From Limnephilus marmoratus (taxonomy: Eukaryota > Arthropoda > Insecta > Trichoptera > Limnephilidae): a stretch of DNA of 64,000 bases. A program made the translations under genes and the position numbers. Below are positions 23,901 through 35,900 of this stretch, one piece after another; the stretch's first letter is position 1, and each line of letters begins with the position of its first letter. A model generated the notes under the pieces. The model worked only from the letters and a program-made list of their open reading frames with translations. It was not told the DNA's origin and did no database searches. Location of the stretch: the NCBI GenBank assembly GCA_917880885.1, contig OU862913.1, positions 26,669,286 through 26,733,285 of the forward strand, read 5' to 3'.

Positions 23901-26900
23901 GAACGGATTTTCATGCGGTTTTCACCAATAGATAGAGTGTTTCGTGAGGAAGGTTTACGTATGTAATTTGTAAAGGATTTGTGTAAATTGGTTGAAACAT
24001 AACGATAATTGTTAGAAGTGTTGGAAAAATTCTAGCCGCCTGGTAGCTTTCATCGAAAACGCTGCCTAATCCTTTTGGGATATAACAAAACAACGCTTGG
24101 TGGGATATTCCTCTTTTATAGATCTACAAAAAAGTCCGCGATGGCATATATCTATCTTTTACTATACGCATTCTATCTTCTTATCTTATTATTCTTATCA
24201 ATTGCATTTTAGATATAATGTGTATAGTAAGCTATCCGTAAAAGATAGATATATGCCTTCGCGGACTTTTTTGTAGATCTATAAAAGAGGAATATCCCAC
24301 CATTAATTGTTTTGTTATATCCAGGGCTGGGCAGTATTTGAAATACTTGTAATTGAAATACGTATTTGAAATACAAATACGTATTTTGTATTTGTATTTC
24401 AATTACTTCCTAAAAATGTATTTTGTAATTGAGGTGTGTAGAATCAAATGCAGCATTCTCCACTTTTTTTCAAAAATGAACTAATGATGCAACTTTGTTA
24501 ATGATTCACTCTTTTACCTAGAAAAGCAGTTATTTGGCATTAAAACCAACTCTTTATGCTTTAAAAATCCATTTTAAAAACTGCGTTAGTATCAAAGGCA
24601 GCAATCTCCAACGCACTTAAGAAACAAAACCAGCATTCTCCAATTTGACCAATGGTAAGCCTCCATTTGATCACGTGACAACATGGCCACCCATACAAAA
24701 TTGTAGTGTCATGTGCTGAATCTGTCGGTCTAATTTTACTGTTTTAAATAGTTCGGAGTGAATTTAGAAATAAAAACAAGATGCCAGTGAGATTATGGAC
24801 TCTCACCCTTCATCCGTGCCCAAGAAAAACGCAAGGAAGAAGTCAAGGAATCCAGAAAAATGGAAAGCAAAAGTAGTCAAAATTCTAAGATGAGCTGTCA
24901 TAAAATACCGTTTATTTCAGAGGCGTGGAGTGGCAAAAGATTTTTTTAGTTGTTAATTAAAATTCATAAATTAAATTAATATGCATAGACATGTTTTTAC
25001 TTTTATAATTATATCTAGGATTCATAGCCTTGCACATAAACATTCCGAATTACATGTTTAGTGTTGAAAATTTTGCGAGTTTCAAGCCAATTTTGATCAA
25101 AATAATTAACCTTCATTATTTTTCTCCTTTTTTTTAAATTTTCTCTGTTAATATTATTATTTTTTTAAGTGAAAGCTTCTTTAGCACCGTTGTGATTTGA
25201 AACTCGATGAAACAAAAAAGCGACACTAAAAATAGACAAACGCATACATCTATAGGATTAAGGCTGCGAAAGAATAAGATAATAATTGATCTCCTCTTCG
25301 TGCAGTGCTTGTCACCACTCTTGTCTACTTTAGTTTTCTGCAGGTTTCATTTGTACCGCGTGCGAACTGCACACTTGTATTTTTTTTACATTAGCTTCAC
25401 ATAGGAGGCCCTGAGGAAAATAATTCCACTCAGGGCCTTTGTCATCTTTGGGGATACTGTGTGAACGATCTTTTTAGGAAAAGAAGGCGAGAAGGTTCTG
25501 GAAAGGAAAAGGGTATTACGGGTGGGTAGGAATCTGGGGGTCAGTGTGTCCAGAAGTGACGTATGTAAAAATCTATCCCTCCCACTGCGATGTTTCGAGA
25601 GATCACAGCTGGAGAAGTCAAAGGGACTCCCACAACTATTCTCTCCCGATCCGGCCTGCAATCCAGCAGGTGGGCAGACGCATCCGCCGCCAAGACCCGG
25701 ACAAACCTCACTCCATAAACCCGGGCATCCCAGATAAGTCACTAAACGTAGTGAACCACTTGAACAGAGGTTTTCGTTATTTGTTTTTGGGGTGTTATGC
25801 CGTGTTGCGCTACCTCCTTCTTTAGCCAAAGTGCCAAAGCAAATGTTTGGGACAGCGTTGCAGTGTCCTAAACTTTGGCTAAAGAAGGAGGTAGCACTAC
25901 ACGGCATAACACCCCAATAACAAATAACGACAATACTTTTGGCTGTGAAAATCTAAAGTCATATCTATGGCAGAGGTAGATATTGTTTATCCAGTAAATG
26001 GTTCCCGGGCTGGCGGTACCCATACACACCTCCCAATTTCTATACTGTATGAGTACATTACAAAACCTATTTTTATTTTAATTATACTAAAATTAAAATC
26101 ATAATAATAATCACGAACTTCCCTGTGATTCGGTCGGTCCATTATTGTGACGTCATATTTATTTGTCAGTATCAAAGTCAACTTTCTCCACACGTGTGAG
26201 AAACAAAAGCAGCATTCTCCTTAGGTGAGTATCAAATGCAGCAATCTCCATAATTAAATCCGTTATAACTAATCAATCAATACAATAAACAAATTCTACT
26301 TTGGAAATTATAATAGATAAGCAGTTTCCCCTTTTGAATAAAATTATAAACTTATAAATACGTGAGAATTGTTGAAATGAAACGTTTTTTTTGGTTTTCT
26401 CAAAATAACGCTTTTTGGAGAATGCTGCCTTTGATTCTATACCCCTCAATTGGTATTTCAAATACATGGGGCTGAGGTATTTTGTAATTTGTATTTCAAA
26501 TACTTATGGCTTCAAAATACATTTTCAAATACATTTAGCGATCTTAATAATGATAATGAAAAATAAACTGACATAGATAATACGTAGACTAAAAACGCTA
26601 GAATCCAGAGCTATATGTTATGTGTGTTAATATTTAGAGTTGGCAACACGTCCTGTGCTATAATAGCACTGTTATTGTACATTTTCTATCATATTTGTAT
26701 CATATTATGTAATGCTTGTCATTGCTTTGTATTGTACATTTTTGTGTCATAGTATTAGATCAAGCACTATAGGAATAATTTGACTGAATACTAAACTATT
26801 TTTAAGTTAATTACAGTAGAGCGCACTTGAAGTGAAATAACTAGTGTCCGACCGAAACAGGATTTTCTACCGAAAACGAAACCGAATATTCGATATCTTT

Positions 26901-29900
26901 CTCAGTTTCGGCCGAAACCGAAACCGAAACTTTTTTAGACATGTTAAAAATCTATTGTTTACTGAAATTCGGCTTATTTTTTACACTTTTATTCACTATA
27001 AAGTAAGGACCTCATAAATTGAGTACTATAATTTTAATTGCGTTTACAATCACAACATTTTTTTACATTAACTCCACATGAGAGACCCAGAGAAAAATAA
27101 TTTCCCTCAGGGCGTATGTCATCTTTGAAGATGCTGTATGGAGGGTCTTTTTGGGGAGAGGAAGGAGGGAGGAAACATAGAGGCCGGGTTCCACAGCCGA
27201 GCTGTTGAACTCAAGAATGAGTCATAGAAACGACCCGTTCTCATGTGACTATATAGTATATTTCGGATAGCGCCGTGTACGGAGACTAGCATTAAAAAGT
27301 AGTATGTATATCAACAGGGTACTTGTGGTTTCGTCACAATTACGAAGATTGTAAGTATCTCCATGAACGGAGGGCCTTACACCAAGCACATCAAAGGAGG
27401 GACTATTCAGAAGATCGCTTCCGTTGAAGGAGATTAGATTTTAATTTTTATTTACACTTGTTAAATAAAATTAAAATTAGAATGAAATAAATAAAAATAA
27501 TTGAAGTTTGTGATTACATAAACTCACAATACAAGCACGCCGGACCGGCCAGCGAACTCAGTTGATGATGGTGGATGACACACGAGCCACGAACTCACCG
27601 GAAGTCAGTCAAACGGCACGCGATAATTCACAAATAAGTTATAAGTTTCGGTGCGGCCGAAGGTTCGGCAGATTTTCTGCCGAAACCGAAACTGATGCCG
27701 AAACTAGATTTTTTTACCGAACCTTGACGAAACCGAAACCGAACCTTCGGTCGGTCACTAGAAATAAAACAAAAAAGCGCTATACAAATGTCGTGTTATA
27801 ATAATAATATATTATTATTATATTACCTAACACCTGAGTCCTTTACCACAAATTTTACAAGTGAAGCGGAGATGAGATGTGTCTTTTGAGCAATATGATT
27901 GGTCAATTTTTGCACGTCTCTGTTTCACTCTGCTCAACATTGCTTCTATTTAAACGCACCCTTAGATAAGGGCATTTATGACAATTTATTGCAACCAAAG
28001 GTTCTACCAAAACCAAATGTATTTTGTATTTTGTAATTTGTATTTTGTATTTGAAAGAAAAAAATGGTTAAAATACTGTATTTTGTATTTTGTATTTCAA
28101 ATACATGACTTGAAAGTATTTTGAATTTCGTATTTTAAATACATGCGAAAAAGTATTTTGTAATTTGTATTTCAATTACAGCAAAGCATGTATTTTGCCC
28201 AGCCCTGGTTATATCCCAAAAGGATTGTGCAGCGTTTTCGATGAAAGCTACCAGGCGGCTGGACTTATTTCCGACACTTCTAACAATTATCGTTATGTTT
28301 CAACCAATTTACACAAATCATTGACAAATTGCATACTTAAACCTTCCTCACGAAATACTCTGTATATTGGTGAAAACCGCAGGAAAATCCGTTCAGTAGT
28401 TTTCGAGTTTATCGCGAATAGACAGACAGATGGCGCGGGGGACTTTATAATATGTAGAGATAGAGATAATCGGTCAAAAATACATTTTTGTTGCATATGC
28501 ATTTTTGAGTTTTTTTTTTAATAAGATAGGTAAGTGCCAAATTATATGAGTAGAAATTTAAGTTTTGTGGTATCATCATCATTACATAGTATAAAATGAA
28601 GTCGCTCAAAATGTATGTGCGCATAAATCTTTTAAACTACGCAACAGATTTTCATGCGGTTTTCACCAATAGATAGAGTGATTTAAGAGGAAGGTTTATG
28701 TGTATAATAAATGCTTATTATAGTAGAGAAAAGCCAAGAAATTCAAATATTCAATTTAGGCAAAGGGCAGCGCGCAGCGGGCAGCTGGCGAGCGGATGGT
28801 GTGGATTTTATAAAGGTTGGGTAAATGGCGTTGTGTTTCGTTAGCCACAGCAACGTGTGGCCGGGTCTGCTAGTTATTAATAAAATAAAAACAAAATTAT
28901 ATGTTTATTTCGAATTATAAAATTTGAAAGCGTATTTCATCATCTTTCAAAAACAGTTTTTAGTTTTCGGATGCGTTCACAAATATTAAAGTTATTTGAA
29001 ATTTATTGGAAAGCGGAAATATTTTGACTTTTCGAAAAACAGGCCCGAGGCCTGAGAGGTTAATACTAATTTTCAATAATAACTAATGTATCATAGAGAA
29101 TAATCATATGTATGTATATAATAATTCGATGTAGTTGGTTTGACTGCATATTTATAAACGCAAATACAGTGAAAACTTTAAAACTACTAACCTACATAGA
29201 GTTCTAGTAAAATAATTCGTAATTTGTCGGTAATAAGCGTGAACAGAAGACATTGTTACAATACCTATCGACGATATTTATAAATAACCGACAATAGCAG
29301 ACCTCGTGCGTTTAAAAATAATGGGCCCTTTTTCTGTCACACCGCAAGGCCGATTCAAAAACTTCATTAGCGACGAAATAAGTCGAAACATGCTTTATCT
29401 AAACAGAATATTGGATATGGCGGTATGAGGCGAAAGACGGTAGGCATGAGACGCAAAGGGGGCGAGAGGGTGTACAAGCCAAACACTCACGTGGTCTCAC
29501 CAACACATCGATAGCTAGTTCTTTTTTGAGCGCGGTGCGAAAGCGAGAATTTTTTAAAATACCTACCGTCGAGATTTCTCACCGGTGCTATTACCTCTTA
29601 AATAAAAAAACATTTATTAATTCTCCCTTGTTTTATTTTAAACCCCTTAAAATAGGTATAACAAAATACAAGTATTTGGGTTGTGAGTTTATATATATGT
29701 TTGTAGAATGTACAATCAATAATAAGAAGAGTAAAATAAAATTTGCCATTGTATAAACAAGCCTTAATGTTTACTATTTAGTTACATCTTAGGACTATTT
29801 CGTAACAATATTTCGTAACTACATTTTCGTTACGTACATTTATTTTGAGAAATACTCATATGCGAATATTCGAATTAAAATAATTAAAATAGAATAAATT

Positions 29901-32900
29901 TAAAATTTAAAATACATACTCCTTTTCTGAATAAAATTTGTAATAAAACTATCACCTCACTTTTTATCACTTTTGATCGGGTTTGTAAAATATCTGAAAA
30001 ACCTAGCTCATATAATTTTGAGACATTGAGAAGCATTATTTCATTCCGTTTCTAACATAAAAGAAATCACAAATATTCGCATGACAGGAAGAGAGATATC
30101 TAACTTTTAATAATGCACTGTCGCTCTGGGACAATCTGGGTCTCCTGTTATTATAACGGTATATGATGTTTTGGGACAACTTGGGTCTCCTGTGATTAGA
30201 CGGGTTAAAACTGCCGTGAGAGGTACTTATTCGAGTCAATATAGAATATTTTCGATTTCTGTATGTTGTCTGTGGTATACTTGATGATGAAAGGTGCATA
30301 TCTAAGGAAAAAGGACTTAATTTTAACCGTAAAAGCTGACCAAAAATTCGACGTGAAAAAAACTATTTTTAACATCGTTCTAAAATAGTTTACGAAGTTC
30401 GGATTAGCGACATCTATGGTCATAATAGATAAAGCATTTCAATAGCTTCGTTTGAAAATAAATGGCTAAATGTTTTAAATAATTGCAATAAATATTTTAC
30501 GATTGGTAGGAAAATGTGGTCCAATTTTGGACCGCTATCAATAAGGAACTCCAGTGAAAAATATTATGGCTTTAAAAAAATATGTTCATGTAGACCAAAG
30601 ATATTCAAATACAGAAGAGATATGCTATGGTGTCCGTGCAACTGTCGCCGGATTACGCGCTAATTAGCGTAGTTTTCATACAAAAAAAATTTGTTCATTT
30701 TGTTGATTTTTTGAAAATGTACATTAATATTGGTTAACAATATATTTTGAATAAGGAAATGAAATTGTTCATTTAGTTTAACGTTCGTTTGGTTTATTCG
30801 TTAATTATTTGTTCTTTTAGTTTATTTGTTAATTGGTAAACAATATCGGCGACACTCGGAAGCGCCGACCCACATAGTAAAAACAGCAGATAGCACATCT
30901 ACTTATATTCCAATATCTTTGATGTAGACCAATAAACGCTGATTCTGAATATATAAGTTTTATTTCATAATATTAAACACAGAGTTTTTAAAAAATTATT
31001 AAAAAGTGCATTTTTAAACCTCTCCTCAAAACACAGCATCAAGTTGGCATTACTGAAATGGTTAACGGTGACGTCACTGTTAACCTGCTAACCAATTCAC
31101 CGAAGTGTATCAAGATGTATTGGCATTTGAAATCTTACGCCTTACGCCACTTAAAACACTTTTTGCTACGTGAAATAATAATTTAAAAGTACAAATACAC
31201 TCACCACTGAATTAGAAAATGAATTCCAAATAAAAAAAAAACACTTTGCAAAATAAAAATCAACCGCAATCACCGATAAAACGGAACTTAAAAAATAAAT
31301 GGATTTTTTTTTAAGAGGTCCCATTTATCTTTTTAGATACATAACGGGTCGTCCATTAATCACGTGATGTTTTTTTAGCAACTTTTTAACCCCCCCCCCC
31401 TGCTGATATGTGGTGAGGTTTTAGACTAACCCCCCCCCCCCAAATCACGTGTATTTTTTTTAGTACAAAGTATTTTGAAATTTTCAGAATATTATCACGA
31501 AAAATAAATACACGTGATATCTCATTATACCCCCCCCCCCCCCCCTTGTGATTTTCTCTGACCCCCCCCCCCACCCCTTTCGAGCCTCACGTGATTAATG
31601 GACGACCCCTAATATCATTTTGAGTTGTCAGTGTTAAAAATAACATTGCTTGTAAGTACATGAACAATAATTAAGATTCATGGGAATTAAAAAAAATAAA
31701 TATATGTATATATATAAATAATACCAGTAATATTGTCATATGTAATAAAAAATTTGCCAGAGTTCGAATTTTCCCTAGATTTTGTCCTGATTTCCGTTTT
31801 CCCTAAAAAATATTTTTCTCCCCTAGATCTAGGGAAATTTCCCTAGACATAACGTCACTGATTCAAAATGACAACTTGAAAGTAAATAAACTATCGGTGG
31901 GTGAAGAAGTCACACAATCCACCATAGATACGGTGCTTTTCGTGGGGTCTTGAAAAATTAAAACTTTGACAATTATTTTAACTATTAAAACTAACTAGGT
32001 ATAAAAATAAAAGTGCAGTTATTTAAGTTTGAAGGTCTTTATTCATAAAAAAAAATAAAAAAATTGGACTGGAGTTATCTATTGCAGAAAAATAAAAGTG
32101 GTCCATTTTTCGACCATAATCGCTCCAGTGGTTAAGAATGAGTCATACACATGTTTGGCGTGTTTCTAGAATAGGCACCGCTGCCGAAGAGATCAGTGAC
32201 GCTAGTTCCTCGGTGCATTTTCCATTATAATACCGGTAAAACAAGGACAGTTTACATATCTGAAGCCTGTGCTCTAAAGATCGCAATTAAAATCTAGCCT
32301 CCTTCAACAAAAGCAATTTTCCGAACAGGCCCTCCATTGATATGCTTGGTGTAACTCTAAGTGACCAGCTCAGGTATGGGGGCTCCATCCAAGCCAGAGT
32401 TAAGTTAGCCTCTCAGAAGCTGGGAGTACTGTACATGGCCCGCAGATACCTTAATAGTACTCAACTGCTAACCCTGTACAAATCGCAAGTGCACCCCACG
32501 GTTGAATTTGGTAGCCACCTCTGGTCTGGAGCTCCAAAATATCTGAAACAAACCATCGACTCTGTGGGGAAACGGGCGGATCGTTTGATAGATTCTCCCA
32601 TCTTAAAAAAACGGATTGCAATCTTTAGAGCACAGGCGTCGGGTGGGAATGCTATCCTTGTTCTATCGGTATTTTAATAGAAGATACTCCGAGGAACTAG
32701 CGTCATTGATCCCTTCAGCACCGGTGCATTATCAGGAAACATGCCAAATGCGTGCCCAACATATGTACATGGTTGACATTTATCACATGAGGATGGGTCG
32801 TTTTTAAGACTCGTTCTTGAGTTCAACAGCTCGGCCCTTCAATATCGGTCGCTTCAATGTTCAATGTTCATTCCTTCCTCTCCTCAAAAAGACCCTCCAT

Positions 32901-35900
32901 ACAGCATTTCAGATGACATAGACCCTAAGGAAAATTATTTTCCTCAGGACCTTTCATCTTTGGGGATGCTGTGTGGAGGGTCTATCTGAGGAGAGGAAGG
33001 AGTGTACATGGGTCTTGAAGAGACCTATCTTATAGGAGGGAAGAAACACAGAGGTCAGCAAATCGTTCCACAGCCAAGTTGTAGAACTTTAGAACAAGTC
33101 GTGTAAATGTTGAAGAGATCAATGACGCCAGTTCCTTGGAGCATCTAACAAGGACAGCATACCTGACGACGCCAATCCGTTAGTCTATCAAACGGAGTGC
33201 CCGTTCCTGCACCGAGTCCAGGGTTTTTTTGAGGGGCTACTAAATTTAACAATGTGGTGCACTAATAAGGAACTCCATTGAAAAAATTATGGCTTTAAAA
33301 AAATATGTTCAAATAGACCAATAAATGCTGATTCTGAATATATAAGTTTTATTTAATAATACTAAACGCAGAGTTTAAAAAAAATAGAAACACGCCGTCA
33401 AGTTGGTATTATTAAAATGTTTAGTGGTGAGGTCACTGAACACCGTAAAGTCATTGTATGGGAATGTAGGTATGACACAAGCCATCGTATTAACAACGTT
33501 TCATCTTATTCGTTTATTTACATACTGTTTATAGATGTTGTGTTAATTGAAACACTGTTAAGGCTCTATTATTGAAAACATTAAAAAACTACTGCACACA
33601 AAAATAGTAATGCTACTCTAGGGAGAATACTTCAAACTCTGAATTTCAAAATGGCGCCAGTTGAACAGCTGATTGCCCGATTTTATAGTAACTTTTCGGG
33701 AGTGAAGACATCACACGATTCACTACACATACGGTGGTTTTCGGGGATCTTGAAAAATTGAAACTTTGACAATTATTTTAACTACTAAAACTAACTCTAA
33801 AAATTGAAAACCTTAAGTCTAAACTTAAACTTTAGGTCGCACAGTTTACACCCGCGCTGTGCAAGCGGGTTCCCTACAGAGCGTCGGACCATCCCTGATG
33901 TAGGGTAGGGAGTGTGGCGAACCCCTCGCTCAGGGAGTGGAAACACAATCCTGCAATAGCCATCCCAAGTCAGGGTGTGAGCTATCGTGCTCAGGCTGAA
34001 TGTCCTGGGGAACAGCGTCACGAATGGTGCCTCCGAGAAACAAGGTCGCATCTCGGAGTATTTAGACCTCACTCCAGCACTCAAGGCTCTGCTGGAGTGG
34101 ACCTTCTATTTCCCTGGTAACTCGTGGGACAAGAAAAAATTGGACCATTCGAAAACTAGGGGCCTTTTGGGAACTTAGGAGTGCTGAGGCCACCTCTGGA
34201 TTTCCTTCCTGGGGCCGTAGGAGGAACCAAGAGGAGAAACCGCGGAGAGGTGAGCTGAGGCCACCTCCATGAACTCTTCCCTTGTGGGGCCTTCAAGGAA
34301 CCAAGGGGAAGGGCACCCTTCCAGCGCGGGGCCTTCGTGGAACCAAGGAGGAGTGAAGTGGAGAGATGATGTCCTCTTCCATTGTGGGGCCTTCGAGGAA
34401 CCATGTAGGAGTGAAGAGGAGAAATGAGGCCATCTTGGTGAACTCTTCCTCTGTGGGGCCTATAAGGAACCAAGGAGGAGAGATGAAGCCCTCTTCCGTC
34501 GTGGGGCCTTCAGGGAACCAAGGAGGAGTGAAGAGGGGAAATGAGACCTGGGAAGACACATTGTCGAACCAAAAGATATAGCTTCATTCCAATGACAATC
34601 CTGGTGAACTTCATAAAAGGGACTGGGTTACTGTCAAAGAAATGAGGTAAAATGGGAGATAGTACAATGGGTCTATGGCCTAAGTGCTCACGGGAACTAT
34701 ATATATGTAAACCGTCTCCGAATATTTAAAAAAAAAAAATCTAAAAATAAAAATGCAGTTATTTAAGTTAGAAGGTAATCATTATTCATTTAAAAAAAAA
34801 AAAAATTGGACTGGAGTTCCTTATTATGAATATTAATTGGTCAGTCAAGAGCACTACCTGGTCCATCAGTTCCCGGACTATCCCATTCCACTGGTTGGTG
34901 TCCGGATGCAGGTCCCCGTACATGTTGTCCGGCACCAGGCGCAGAGTGTAGGAGAAGCCCACCTTGGCAGCTATCCTCACCAGCAGGTCGATGCAGAAAC
35001 CCTCGAAGCGGTCGTTTCCCTGCAGGTTCCATCCCTCCTTCACCATCACGTACGGCTCTTCCTACAAACACCAATTAAATAACAAAATTAAATTTATTGA
35101 AAGACATTTGCGTCCGTAACAAAAGAATCTCCAGGAATATTCCCAGTCAGTCCCAAGACGGCGAGAATTACGCCCAAGCTCCAAAATCACACTCGTAGCG
35201 ATTTACAAAATGATCCGTCGTGTTTCAGTCGAGAGGACCGCCCCGCCCAATGCTCTGGGTTGCTATACCAAGAATGAGTCAATGATGCAAGTACTGGGGG
35301 TGCCATATACCGAGACCATGTGTAACTAAAAGGGTACGCACATCATCATATTACCCTTGGCTCTACATCCCCTGGTGGGTCTTGGCCTCCTCAAGAGTCT
35401 TCCTCCACTCATGTGGGTTTTGTGCCAGCTCTCTCCAGTTTAAAAGCTCCAAGATAGATATATCTTTGGGGACGTTGTTGCTCCATCTTAATCTTGGCCT
35501 TCCCAGGCCCCATCACCCAGTCGGTCTTGAGTTCAGCAGGGACTTTGGTGCTTGATGCTCAGTCAGTCTCTCCACATGACCCAGCCACCCAAGTCTTCCC
35601 AGTTTTATAAATTTTGTGATATTTAGCTCCTTAACCGGTCACCAACTTAAGCAGATATATGCGTTAAAAATACTATAGCAGTCAAGTACAATAAGCGTGT
35701 TTATACGTCAACGCGTGTGTCTTCATAGAAATCATTCTAACTCCATTATTATTTTAGTGACATCCCTAAAATAAAAAAAAGGTCGATAGTGGATCAAGCT
35801 GTACATCCCTATCAAGTTGACCATAGAAATACATAACAAAAATATTTTGTCATTCGCTTGGTCTGACATATAATTTTACCTGCCAAATTTCCTACGGGCG

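Larger units (their letters stand above)
24431..26447. mobile_element. TIR element with iterated subterminal motifs
   Basis: 32 bp imperfect TIRs start GAGGTGTGTAGAATCAAA / GAGGGGTATAGAATCAAA; AATT flanks both ends (24427-24430, 26448-26451). The motif ATCAAAtGCAGCAtTCTCCA occurs at 24443, 24591, 24623, 26171, 26202 and 26231 and inverted at 26416. A coding remnant and a nested LINE-tailed repeat lie inside. Confidence 0.8.
24322..28207. mobile_element. hAT-like element, 3886 bp with nested insertions
   Basis: Ends CAGGGCTGGGCA and TGCCCAGCCCTG are inverted repeats; the 8 bp target duplication GTTATATC lies at 24314-24321 and 28208-28215. Both are hAT signatures. Subterminal regions are dense in gtatttgaaatac-type palindromes. 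Two further elements lie within it. No transposase found. Confidence 0.9.
23809..28467. mobile_element. Foldback/TIR element split by a nested cluster
   Basis: The left arm 23809-24095 (tctctacatattataaagta, then cccccgcgcc, (TCTG)n and ttcgcgataaactcgaaaac) is inverted at 28208-28467. Arms are about 260 bp, about 90% alike. Between them originally lay a hairpin (24099-24301); the 3.9 kb hAT-like element was inserted into the right half. The (TCTG)n and 'cgcgataaactcgaaaacta' motif also occur in insect Helitrons, so class is uncertain. Confidence 0.7.
33264..34825. mobile_element. TIR element family E, copy 2
   Basis: TAATAAGGAACTCCA at the left, TGGAGTTCCTTATTA at the right, an exact 15 bp inverted repeat. 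Interior from about 33800 to 34730 is foreign sequence. Ends about 30 bp from exon 9. Confidence 0.75.

Noticed and set aside
31386..31574. Glycine-rich 62-codon frame
   Set aside because: Arises from the poly-C tracts of a MITE.
34156..34559. Proline/arginine-rich minus-strand frames
   Set aside because: Follow the degenerate tandem repeat at 34195-34550.
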